Assembly (NCBI RefSeq): GCF_040448685.1
Contig: NZ_CP159290.1
Span: 2,790,001-2,854,000 of the forward strand
DNA: 64,000 nucleotides
Origin: Cellulosimicrobium sp. ES-005
Lineage (GTDB): Bacteria > Actinomycetota > Actinomycetes > Actinomycetales > Cellulomonadaceae
Direction of reading: 5' to 3'
In this document: piece by piece, positions 8,682-16,969 of the stretch
How the letters are laid out: each line of letters opens with the position of its first letter
Position numbering within the stretch: the stretch's first letter is position 1
The notes under the pieces: model-generated
Database searches by the model: none
What the model saw: the letters and a program-made list of their open reading frames with translations, nothing else
Told to the model about the DNA's origin: nothing
Made by a program: the position numbers and the translations under genes

Positions 8682-10220
8682 GTGACAGCCTCCCCCACCC
8701 ACGACACCTCGGCACCCGTCGACCGGCTCCCCCGGGCGGACTTCCTCGTCATCGCGCTGCTGCTGGGCTCCGCGTTCGTCGTGATCCTCAACGAGACGAC
8801 CATGAGCGTCGCGCTGGCGCCGCTCATGGCCGACCTCGGCATCACGGCCAGCACGGGTCAGTGGCTCACGACGGCGTTCATGCTGACGATGGCCGTCGTC
8901 ATCCCGGCGACCGGCTTCCTGCTGCAGCGCCTGGGGACCCGCGGCGCCTACCTGCTCGCGATGTCGCTGTTCAGTGCGGGCACGCTGCTCGCCGCCGTCT
9001 CCCCCGGGTTCGCGTGGCTGCTGGTCGGCCGCGTCGTGCAGGCGTCGGGCACGGCGATCATGATGCCGCTGCTCATGACGACGATCATGACCCTCGTCCC
9101 ACCGACGATCCGCGGCAAGGTCATGGGCAACATCTCGATCGTCATGGCCGCCGCGCCCGCGCTCGGCCCGTCGCTCTCGGGCCTCATCCTCAACTCCCTG
9201 AGCTGGCGGTGGGTGTTCGGGATCGTGCTCCCGATCGCGCTCGTCGCGCTCGTCCTCGGCTTCCTGTACATCCGGGACGTCGCCGACCGTACGCACTCGC
9301 GCCTCGACCCGTTCTCGCTGGTCCTCGCGGCGTTCGCGTTCGGCGGCCTGGTCTACGGGCTGTCGAGCATCGGCGAGGCCGCGCGCCACACCCCGGTCGT
9401 CCCGCCGGCGGTGCCCATCGCGTTCGGGGCCCTCGCGCTCGGCGCGTTCGTGTGGCGCCAGATCGTGCTGCAGCGCGAGGACCGCGCGCTCCTCGACCTC
9501 CGCGTGTTCACGCACCGTGGGTTCAGCGTGCCCCTCGGCATCATGGCGGTCGGCATGGTCGCCATGTTCGGCTCTCTCATCCTCCTGCCGCTGTTCCTGC
9601 AGGACGCGATGGGCCTCGAGCCGCTCGCGACCGGCCTCATCGTGCTCCCGGGCGGGCTCCTCATGGGTCTGCTCGGCCCGACCGTCGGCCGGCTCTACGA
9701 CCGGGTGGGACCGCGTCCGCTCGTCATCCCCGGCGTGAGCGTCGTCGCCGTCGCCCTCGCGGCGTTCACGACGATCCACGCGAGCTCGTCGCCGTGGTTC
9801 GTCCTCGCGCTGCACGTCACGCTGAGCCTGGGCCTCGCGTTCATGTTCACGCCGCTGTTCACGTCCGCGCTCTCGGCGCTCGAGCCGCACCAGTACTCGC
9901 ACGGGTCCGCGTCGATCGGCACCGTGCAGCAGCTCGCGGGCGCCGCCGGCACGGCCATGTTCGTCGCCGTCATGACGACCCGCTCCATCGCCTACGGCGA
10001 GGCGGGCGCGTCACCGCAGGCGGCGCTCGCCGAGGGCGTCGGCGACGCGTTCGTCTGGGGCACGGCCGTCATGCTCGTGGCCGTGGGCCTCTCGTTCCTC
10101 CTGCGCCGCCCCGCGCCGCAGGACCACGGCCCGGGCCACGGCCCCGCGCAGGACCGGACGCAGGACGCACCGGTCGACGACGTCAAGGTCGAAGCCGCAC
10201 TGGCCACCGACGACGTCTGA
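8682..10220 (+). CDS. DHA2-family (EmrB/QacA type) MFS drug exporter
   Basis: Proton-coupled multidrug exporter, 512 aa, about 14 TM helices. After a short polar tail the first helix reads VIALLLGSAFVVILNETTMSVALAP, which matches the EmrB/QacA motif D1-like region (LN/DxTIxNVALP). QWLTTAFMLTMAV and the motif C-like segment MAAAPALGPSLSGLI (antiporter glycine/proline kink) follow. The C-terminus is a polar His/Asp-rich tail. The start is set at GTG 8682, 12 residues before the conserved region's leader, because the in-frame sequence upstream is unconserved. A perfect 25-bp hairpin (10259-10313) terminates it. Confidence 0.88.
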   Translation: MTASPTHDTSAPVDRLPRADFLVIALLLGSAFVVILNETTMSVALAPLMADLGITASTGQWLTTAFMLTMAVVIPATGFLLQRLGTRGAYLLAMSLFSAGTLLAAVSPGFAWLLVGRVVQASGTAIMMPLLMTTIMTLVPPTIRGKVMGNISIVMAAAPALGPSLSGLILNSLSWRWVFGIVLPIALVALVLGFLYIRDVADRTHSRLDPFSLVLAAFAFGGLVYGLSSIGEAARHTPVVPPAVPIAFGALALGAFVWRQIVLQREDRALLDLRVFTHRGFSVPLGIMAVGMVAMFGSLILLPLFLQDAMGLEPLATGLIVLPGGLLMGLLGPTVGRLYDRVGPRPLVIPGVSVVAVALAAFTTIHASSSPWFVLALHVTLSLGLAFMFTPLFTSALSALEPHQYSHGSASIGTVQQLAGAAGTAMFVAVMTTRSIAYGEAGASPQAALAEGVGDAFVWGTAVMLVAVGLSFLLRRPAPQDHGPGHGPAQDRTQDAPVDDVKVEAALATDDV

Positions 10221-10258
10221 ACCGTCACCGCGGCGTCGACCACGACGTCATGCGCCCT

Positions 10259-10313
10259 CGAACACGACATGGGTGCCGTTATCAGCCCGATAACGGCACC
10301 CATGTCGTGTTCG
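10259..10313. terminator. bidirectional terminator, perfect 25-bp stem
   Basis: Arms 10259-10283 and 10289-10313 are perfectly complementary with a 5-nt loop. It lies between the convergent MFS and cca genes. It is the longest hairpin in the window and ends 19 bp from the cca stop. Confidence 0.8.
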
Positions 10314-10331
10314 GCCCAGCGCAGACCAACC

Positions 10332-11855
10332 TCAGGAAGTCGACGACTCCGGTTGGTTGGCCCACCAGGCCAGGAGGTCCGCGCGCGCCGTCTCCTCGTC
10401 GACCGGCCCGCGGTCGAGACGGAGCTCCAGCAGGTGCTTGTACGCCTTCCCCACCACCGGTCCCGGCCGGATGCCGAGGATCGCCATGATCTGCTGGCCG
10501 TCGAGGTCCGGGCGGACGGCGTCGAGCTCCTCCTTCTCCTGGAGGGCGGCGATGCGGCGCTCGAGGTCGTCGTACGACTCGCGCAGCCGCTGCGCCTTGC
10601 GCCGGTTCCGTGTGGTGCAGTCGGCGCGCGTGAGGCGGTGCAGCCGCTCGAGCAGCGGGCCGGCGTCGGTCACGTAGCGGCGCACGGCGGAGTCGGTCCA
10701 GGCGCCGTCGCCGTACCCGTGGAAGCGCAGGTGCAGCTCGACGAGCCGTGCGACGTCCTTGACGACCTGCTTGTCGTAGCGCAGGGCCTTGAGGCGCTTG
10801 GCGACCATCTTGGCCCCGACGACCTCGTGGTGGTGGAAGCTCACGCCGCCCCCCGGCTCGAAGCGCCGCGTCGGCGGCTTGCCGACGTCGTGCAGCAGCG
10901 CCGCGAGGCGGAGCACGAGGTCGGGGGCCGGGACCGCGCCGTCAGGCCCGGTCTCCTGGGCGATCGCCTGGTCGAGCACCGTGAGCGAGTGCTCGTAGAC
11001 GTCCTTGTGCCGGTGGTGCTCGTCGATCTCGAGCTTGAGCGCGGGCAGCTCGGGCAGCACGTGGTCGGCGAGGCCGGTGTCCACGAGCACCTCGAGCCCG
11101 CGGCGCGGCGACGCCGCGCACAGCAGCTTCGAGAGCTCGTCCCGCACGCGCTCGGCGGACACGATCTCGATGCGCTCGGTCATGAGGACGAGCGCGGCGA
11201 GCGTCCCGCCGTCGACGTCGAACCCCAGCTGGGCCGCGAAGCGCGCGGCGCGCATCATGCGCAGCGGGTCGTCGTCGAACGACCGCTCGGGGGCGATCGG
11301 CGTGCGCAGCACGCGGCGCGCGAGGTCGTCGAGGCCGTCGAAGGGGTCGACGAACGTCATCTCCGGCACCCGGACCGCCATCGCGTTGACGGTGAAGTCC
11401 CGGCGCGACAGGTCTCCCTCGAGCGTGTCGCCGAACGCGACGGCCGGCTTGCGCGACGTCGGGTCGTACTCGTCCGTGCGGTACGTCGTCACCTCGACGA
11501 CGAGGTCGTCGGCGGCTCCCCCCCGGCCGAACCGCTTGGCGCCGATCGTGCCGAACTCCTTGCCGATGTCCCAGTGCGCGTCGCCCCAGCGCGCGAGGAG
11601 CGCCTCGGTCTCGTCGGGCGACGCGGACGTGGCGAAGTCGAGGTCGTTGCTCGCCCGTCCGAGGAACGCGTCGCGGACGGGTCCGCCGACGAGCGCGAGC
11701 TCGTGACCGGCGGCGTGGAACGCCTCGCCGAGCTCGATCGCCGCGGGTGCCATCTCGGTGAGGACGGCGAGGGCGCGGCGCTGCAGGTCGAGCGACTGCG
11801 GCGTCGGCTGAGATGCCGGCGGGGGCGACGGCTGGGACGACGAAGGCTGGGGCAC
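10332..11855 (-). CDS. cca: CCA tRNA nucleotidyltransferase
   Basis: Adds or repairs the 3'-terminal CCA of tRNAs, about 507 aa. The class II nucleotidyltransferase head has LVGGPVRDAFLGR followed by the metal-binding DLDFATSA (DxD). The basic RRDFTVNAMA and RMMRAARFAAQLGF segments of the poly(A) polymerase/CCA fold follow. The C-terminal half is an HD domain (LLHDVGKP, then HHHEVVGAKM), as in the actinobacterial form. Start is uncertain: GTG 11855 is the first plausible codon before a Ser/Pro-rich, unconserved leader. It diverges from the Nudix gene and probably shares its 80-bp promoter region. The row cca, nudix, DUF6049, murJ is conserved in Actinobacteria. Confidence 0.93.
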   Translation of the reverse strand: MPQPSSSQPSPPPASQPTPQSLDLQRRALAVLTEMAPAAIELGEAFHAAGHELALVGGPVRDAFLGRASNDLDFATSASPDETEALLARWGDAHWDIGKEFGTIGAKRFGRGGAADDLVVEVTTYRTDEYDPTSRKPAVAFGDTLEGDLSRRDFTVNAMAVRVPEMTFVDPFDGLDDLARRVLRTPIAPERSFDDDPLRMMRAARFAAQLGFDVDGGTLAALVLMTERIEIVSAERVRDELSKLLCAASPRRGLEVLVDTGLADHVLPELPALKLEIDEHHRHKDVYEHSLTVLDQAIAQETGPDGAVPAPDLVLRLAALLHDVGKPPTRRFEPGGGVSFHHHEVVGAKMVAKRLKALRYDKQVVKDVARLVELHLRFHGYGDGAWTDSAVRRYVTDAGPLLERLHRLTRADCTTRNRRKAQRLRESYDDLERRIAALQEKEELDAVRPDLDGQQIMAILGIRPGPVVGKAYKHLLELRLDRGPVDEETARADLLAWWANQPESSTS

Positions 11856-11924
11856 GACACCCAAGCCTGCCAGATGCGAGGCCCGCACCGGGGAGCCGGT
11901 CCCGGGGAGCCGACGTCCACTCGG

Positions 11925-11930
11925 TAAAGT
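11925..11930 (+). promoter_or_regulatory. -10 element of leaderless Nudix-DUF6049-murJ promoter
   Basis: TAAAGT ends 6 nt before ATG 11937 and there is no Shine-Dalgarno sequence, so the transcript probably begins at the start codon. Confidence 0.55.
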
Positions 11931-11936
11931 TGGGAC

Positions 11937-12656
11937 ATGTCCACCCCTGCGCACGCCGACGAGCCCCGGAGGGATCCGGCGGGCGGGCGTGGCAACGGTC
12001 GCGGGCAGCCCCTCCCGGTCCCCGCCCCGCCCGGCGGGCACGCGCTGCGCATCGACCCGCGCTCGCGCCCGGCCCCCGCGCCCCCACCGCTGCCCGTGGT
12101 CGACGAGGTCTCGGCCGGCGGGCTCGTCGTCACGATCGCCGGCGGCGACGTGTGCGCGGCGATCATCGCGCGACGCAACCGGGGCGGACGCCTCGAGTGG
12201 TGCCTGCCCAAGGGTCACCTCGAGGGCGACGAGACGCCGGAGCAGGCCGCGGTCCGCGAGATCGCGGAGGAGACGGGCATCCACGGAGCGGTGCAGGAGC
12301 CGCTCGGCGTCATCGACTACTGGTTCACCGGCGACGACCGCCGCGTGCACAAGGTCGTCCACCACTTCCTCCTGCGCGCGACGGGCGGCTACCTCACGGT
12401 CGAGGGCGACCCGGACGGGGAGGCCGAGGACGTCGCGTGGATCCCCGTGGCGGACCTGCCCGACCGCCTCGCCTACCCGAACGAGCGCAGGATCGCCGCC
12501 GTCGCGCAGAGCGTCCTGGAGGGCAGGCCGGCGCGGTTCCACGGGGTGGTCGAGAGTAGGGTGACCCGGACGATCGTCCGCTCGCCCGGCCGTCCGCACG
12601 ACGGCCGCGGCGGCCAGGCACCGCCCGCCCCACGGAGCTCGACCGACCACTCATGA
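11937..12656 (+). CDS. Nudix hydrolase
   Basis: Nucleoside diphosphate-X pyrophosphohydrolase, 239 aa. A Pro-rich, disordered N-terminus (1-55) precedes the Nudix fold. The Nudix box is complete at 93-115: G-x5-E-x7-R-E-I-x-E-E-T-G-I, with the metal-binding RE..EE glutamates intact. WCLPKGH precedes it, as in the MutT/Ap4A-type actinobacterial proteins adjacent to murJ. The true substrate cannot be told. It overlaps the DUF6049 gene by ATGA and heads the Nudix-DUF6049-murJ transcript. The start is supported by a TAAAGT box 6 nt upstream. Confidence 0.92.
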   Translation: MSTPAHADEPRRDPAGGRGNGRGQPLPVPAPPGGHALRIDPRSRPAPAPPPLPVVDEVSAGGLVVTIAGGDVCAAIIARRNRGGRLEWCLPKGHLEGDETPEQAAVREIAEETGIHGAVQEPLGVIDYWFTGDDRRVHKVVHHFLLRATGGYLTVEGDPDGEAEDVAWIPVADLPDRLAYPNERRIAAVAQSVLEGRPARFHGVVESRVTRTIVRSPGRPHDGRGGQAPPAPRSSTDHS

Positions 12657-14959
12657 CGCCCTCCCCCAGCAGCGGCGCGCGCCCCGCAGGCGCCGCGTCG
12701 GTCCCGCTCCTCGGCAGGTCCGCTCGGCTCCTCGTCGCCCTGGTCGTCCTCCTGGTCCTGACCGTCGGCGTCGTGCTCGGCGGATCCCTCACCGCGGCGG
12801 GCGCGGCCGCCGGGACGACGGCGACCACCGCCACGGAGACCGAGGACGCGGTGACGCTCGAGGTGTCGTCGCTGCAGCCGACCGTCCTCGGCCCGGGCGC
12901 CACGCTCACCGTCACCGCGCGCGTGACCAACGGGACCGCGGAGACGCTCGGGTCGCCGGAGGTGGCGCTCGGCATCGACCGGCGCGTGCTGAGCACCCGG
13001 TCGGCTCTCGAGAGCTGGGCCACGACCGGGCCCGACGGCCGCGTCGGCGTCGGCGTCACGACCCAGGACCTCGGAGCACCGCTCGCACCGGGCGCGAGCG
13101 CGGACGTGACGCTCACGGTCCCGGTCGCGGAGCTCAACCTGAACGCCGGCAGCGACTGGGGCCCGCGCGGCATCTCCCTCACGGTGTCCGACGGCGGCGC
13201 ACGCCTGGCCGTGCAGCGCACCTTCGTCCTCTGGGAGCCGTCGAGCGAGGTGACGCCGCTGCGCCTGAGCGTGGTCGCCGCCATGACCGGTCCGCCGGTG
13301 GACCCGGACCCCCAGGCGTACGACGACGCGCTCTCCACCGCGACGGGGACGGACGGTCGCCTCGGGCGGCTGCTCGCGGCGACCGGCGGGGCGCCGGAGG
13401 TCGCGTGGGTCGCCGACCCGGCCCTGCTCGCCGCGGCGACGGGCGCGACCGACCCGGCGGTGAACGCCTGGGCCGACGCCGTGGGTGCCGCCGCCGCGGG
13501 CCGGTCCACGTTCGCCCTGCGCGCCTACGACCCGGACGTCGCGGCGTTCGCGCACGCGGGACTCGCGCTGCCGGAGGGGACCCCGCTCCCCACCGACCCG
13601 ACGACCGACGGGCCGTCGCCCGACGACGCGACGGCAGACGGCACGACGACGGACGACACGACGGCAGGCGACACGGCCAGCACGGACGAGGTGGCCGACG
13701 GCGCGGACGCTTCCACCACCGGCCTGACCGCCGGGTGGCGGACCGACCTCGCCTGGCCGGGCGACGCCGTCCCCGACCTGGCCACGACGACGCTCGCCGC
13801 GGCGTCGGGCGCGACCGCGACGGTCGTCGGTCCCGGCGGGCTCGTCCCGGACGAGTCGCTGACGTACACGCCCTCCGGGGTCGCCGAGGTGTCGACCGCC
13901 GCGGGGCCCGTGAAGGCGCTCGTCGCCGACCCGGTGCTCACCGCCCTGCTGTCCGCCGGTGACGGCTCGGGGGTCACGGCGACGCAGCGGATCCTCGCCG
14001 AGACCGCGGTGATCGCCCGCGAGCGGCCGGCCGAGCAGCGCCACGTCCTCGTCGCGCTGCCCCGGAGCTGGGAGGCCGAGCCGGCCGTCTTCACGGCACG
14101 GATCGACGCCCTCCGGGCCGCCCCGTGGGTCGACCTGGCCCCCGTGGACGACCTCCTCGCGGCCGCGCCGCCCGCGGTCGAGCGCGCGCCGCTCCCGGAC
14201 TCCGGCGCGTCCGAGGGCGAGATCACCGTCGCCCAGCTCCGCGCTCTCGACCGGTCGCGCACCGACCTCGCCGCGTTCGCGACGGTCGCCACCGACCCCG
14301 CGACGATCACACGGCCGCTCGAGCCCGGCTTCGTGACGCCGACCGCCGTCGCGTTCCGTGCCGCGCAACCGTCGCGCGTGCTCGCCGTCCAGCACGCCGA
14401 GCAGCAGTCCGCCGCCGTCCGGGGCACGCTCTCCGTGGAGACGCGCACCCCGTTCCTCTTCGTGGCCGAGCAGGAGGACCTCCCGGTCCGGGTGCGCAGC
14501 ACCCTGGAGCAGGACGCGACCGTCGAGGTCGTGCTCCGGCCCGACGATCCGCGGCTGCGCGCCCCGGAGCGCAGGACGGTGACGATCCCGGCGGCCACGC
14601 GGGACACCGATGGCGACCTGGTCGCGACCGAGACGAGCGTCGGCGTGCCCGTCGAGGGGTTCGGGAGCGGGAACGTCACGGTGGAGGTCGAGCTCGTCAG
14701 CGCGGCGCAGCCCCAGGTCCGCGTCGCGGAGCCGCAGGAGTTCGTCGTGCGCGTCCGAGCGGACTGGGAGTCGGTCGGCACGGTGGTGGTGGCCGTGCTC
14801 CTGGCTCTCGCCCTGGTCGCGGGGATCTGGCGCACCGTGCGGCGCGGCCGCTCGCCCCGCCGTCTGGCGGGCGCCACCGTGGACCAGCCGGCACCGCCCG
14901 CGCAGGACCCGGCGCCGGCAGCGCAGCCCGGCCGGCGGGACGAGGAGCGCGTCGAGTGA
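12653..14959 (+). CDS. DUF6049-type membrane-anchored extracellular protein
   Basis: A 768-aa protein of unknown function, always found next to murJ in Actinobacteria. It has an N-terminal TM/signal segment (about 24-50), a large extracellular part rich in beta strands (Val/Thr/Asp alternation) and a C-terminal TM helix (about 706-726) ending in a basic cytoplasmic tail. A Thr/Asp-rich low-complexity insert (about 315-355) interrupts the middle. The first domain (VTLEVSSLQPTVLGPGATLTV...) looks like an Ig-like/CARDB fold. It overlaps both neighbours (ATGA with nudix, GTGA with murJ), so production is coupled to the flippase. A role in lipid II export or wall assembly is inferred from context only. 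Confidence 0.8.
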   Translation: MTPSPSSGARPAGAASVPLLGRSARLLVALVVLLVLTVGVVLGGSLTAAGAAAGTTATTATETEDAVTLEVSSLQPTVLGPGATLTVTARVTNGTAETLGSPEVALGIDRRVLSTRSALESWATTGPDGRVGVGVTTQDLGAPLAPGASADVTLTVPVAELNLNAGSDWGPRGISLTVSDGGARLAVQRTFVLWEPSSEVTPLRLSVVAAMTGPPVDPDPQAYDDALSTATGTDGRLGRLLAATGGAPEVAWVADPALLAAATGATDPAVNAWADAVGAAAAGRSTFALRAYDPDVAAFAHAGLALPEGTPLPTDPTTDGPSPDDATADGTTTDDTTAGDTASTDEVADGADASTTGLTAGWRTDLAWPGDAVPDLATTTLAAASGATATVVGPGGLVPDESLTYTPSGVAEVSTAAGPVKALVADPVLTALLSAGDGSGVTATQRILAETAVIARERPAEQRHVLVALPRSWEAEPAVFTARIDALRAAPWVDLAPVDDLLAAAPPAVERAPLPDSGASEGEITVAQLRALDRSRTDLAAFATVATDPATITRPLEPGFVTPTAVAFRAAQPSRVLAVQHAEQQSAAVRGTLSVETRTPFLFVAEQEDLPVRVRSTLEQDATVEVVLRPDDPRLRAPERRTVTIPAATRDTDGDLVATETSVGVPVEGFGSGNVTVEVELVSAAQPQVRVAEPQEFVVRVRADWESVGTVVVAVLLALALVAGIWRTVRRGRSPRRLAGATVDQPAPPAQDPAPAAQPGRRDEERVE

Positions 14960-16872
14960 GCCCGGACCAGCCCCGGCACGTCCGGCCCGCCGGCGCCGGG
15001 CACGGCACGCGGCCCGGCACGACGCGCGACGTCGTCCCGTCCGGGGCGCTCCCGGGCGACCCCGCGGCGTCGGGCACCCCGGACGAGACCGCGGAGGCCG
15101 GGGCCACCTCGGCGCCCTCCCCCCGTTCGGGCGGGCTCGGCCGCTCGTCCGCGCTCATGGCGTCGGGCACCTTCGTCTCGCGCGGGCTGGGCCTCGTGCG
15201 CAACGTCCTCCTCGTCGCCGCGATCGGGACCACCGGCCTGGTCGCCGACGCGTTCGACGTCGCGAACAAGATCCCCAACGTCCTCTTCGCGATCCTCGCG
15301 GGCGGCGTCCTCAACGCCGTCCTCGTGCCGCAGATCGTCCGTGCCTACCGCGCGCACAACACGCAGGAGCGGCTCGACAAGCTGCTCACGCTCTCGGGCG
15401 TCGTGCTGATCGCCCTCTCGGCGCTGCTCACGGCCGGGTCGAGCATCCTCGTCGCGCTCTACACCGGGCCGGGGTGGACCGCGCCGCAGACGTCGCTCGC
15501 GGTCGCCTTCGCGTTCTGGTGCACGCCACAGCTCTTCTTCTACGGGCTGTACACGCTGCTCGGGCAGGTGCTCAACGCGCGGGGCCAGTTCGGCCCGTTC
15601 ATGTGGGCGCCCGTGCTCAACAACGTGGTGTCGATCGTCGGGTTCGGCGCGTTCATCGCGATCTACGGCCCCGCCGCGGTGGGCAACGTCGACGACCTCA
15701 CGCAGTGGGACGGGCCCAAGATCGCGCTGCTCGCGGGGACCGCGACGCTCGGGGTCGCGGCGCAGGCGCTCATCCTCGTCGTCCCCCTGTGGCGGGCGGG
15801 CTTCCGCTGGCACCTGCGGTTCGGGCTGCACGGCATCGGGCTGCGCTCCGCGGGCCAGGTCGCGCTCTGGACGTTCGCCGCCGTCCTCCTCGAGCAGGTG
15901 GGCGTCCTGTTCACCACGCGCTTCGCGAGCGAGGCGCCGCGCGCGGCGCTCGCGCAGACGTTCGGGCCCTACCGCGACGACCCCGGGACCCTCGGCGCCG
16001 TCACCGGACTCGTCACCGGCGCCCCGGACGCCTTCTCCGGCGCGCTCGCGGTCGCGGGCAACGCGGCCTACACGCAGGCGCTCATGATCTACCTGCTGCC
16101 GCACTCGCTCGTGACGGTGTCGATCGCGACGGCGCTCTTCACGGGCATGAGCGCAGCCGCGCACGCGGGCGACCTCGCGCGCGTCCGGCACGACCTCTCG
16201 CGCGGCGTGCGCACCGTCGGGGTCTTCACGGTCTTCGCGACCGTCGTCCTGGTCGTCCTCGCCCTGCCGATCACCAAGCTCCTCGTCCCCTCCGTCGACG
16301 CCGCGTCCGGCGAGGCGGTCTCCGAGGTGCTGCGGGCCATGGCGCTCGGGCTCGTGCCGCTCGGCGGCATGGTGCTCATGAAGTGGGTGTACTACGCGTT
16401 CGAGGACGGCCGGACGGTCTTCTGGATCCAGGTCCCGGGCACGCTCGTGCTCGTCGGCGTGTCCTGGCTCGCGACCCAGGTCCTGGCGCCCCAGCTCTGG
16501 GTCGTGGGGATCGGCCTCGCGATGAGCGTGTCCAACCTCGTGGCCGTCGCGCTGCGCACCGTCGGGCTGCGGCGCACGCTGCGCGGGCTCGACGGCGCCC
16601 GGATCCTGCGGCTCCACGTCAAGGCCGGCCTCGCCGCGGTCGTCAGCGCCGTCGCGGGCTGGGGCGTGCTGCGGGGGTTCGTCGTCCTCACCGGAGACGG
16701 CCCGGACGGCATCTACGGGCTCTCGTGGTGGCAGGCCGTCGTCGTGGTGGCCGTCGCCGGGGCCGTCATGACGGCCGTCTACGCGGGCGGGCTCAAGCTC
16801 ATGCGGGTGCGTGAGCTCGACCAGCTCGCCGGGCCCGTCGTGGGCCGCGTCCGACGGCTCGTGCGCCGGTGA
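14956..16872 (+). CDS. murJ: lipid II flippase MurJ
   Basis: Polytopic MOP-superfamily transporter, 638 aa, about 14 TM helices, that flips undecaprenyl-linked peptidoglycan precursor across the membrane. A roughly 65-residue disordered Pro/Gly/Thr-rich cytoplasmic tail is followed by the conserved start SSALMASGTFVSRGLGLVRNVLL, then ADAFDVANKIPNVLFAIL and GGVLNAVLVPQIVRA, the MviN signature. The GTG at 14956 overlaps the upstream TGA (GTGA). Mycobacterial MviN carries a pseudokinase and extracellular domain in the same polypeptide. Here these domains are encoded by the next gene, so the protein ends after the membrane core. Confidence 0.95.
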   Translation: MSPDQPRHVRPAGAGHGTRPGTTRDVVPSGALPGDPAASGTPDETAEAGATSAPSPRSGGLGRSSALMASGTFVSRGLGLVRNVLLVAAIGTTGLVADAFDVANKIPNVLFAILAGGVLNAVLVPQIVRAYRAHNTQERLDKLLTLSGVVLIALSALLTAGSSILVALYTGPGWTAPQTSLAVAFAFWCTPQLFFYGLYTLLGQVLNARGQFGPFMWAPVLNNVVSIVGFGAFIAIYGPAAVGNVDDLTQWDGPKIALLAGTATLGVAAQALILVVPLWRAGFRWHLRFGLHGIGLRSAGQVALWTFAAVLLEQVGVLFTTRFASEAPRAALAQTFGPYRDDPGTLGAVTGLVTGAPDAFSGALAVAGNAAYTQALMIYLLPHSLVTVSIATALFTGMSAAAHAGDLARVRHDLSRGVRTVGVFTVFATVVLVVLALPITKLLVPSVDAASGEAVSEVLRAMALGLVPLGGMVLMKWVYYAFEDGRTVFWIQVPGTLVLVGVSWLATQVLAPQLWVVGIGLAMSVSNLVAVALRTVGLRRTLRGLDGARILRLHVKAGLAAVVSAVAGWGVLRGFVVLTGDGPDGIYGLSWWQAVVVVAVAGAVMTAVYAGGLKLMRVRELDQLAGPVVGRVRRLVRR

Positions 16873-16969
16873 GCGCGGCCCGACCGCCCGGAACCAATCG
16901 GGTGATACGCGGGCAATCAGGGCCCGCGTACCATGGTGTGTCGACCACGAGTCCCACGGAGGAGGTCCG

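Noticed and set aside
13525..16617. 1030-codon minus-strand frame over DUF6049 and murJ
   Set aside because: Same shadow composition; opposite frame of two well-supported genes.
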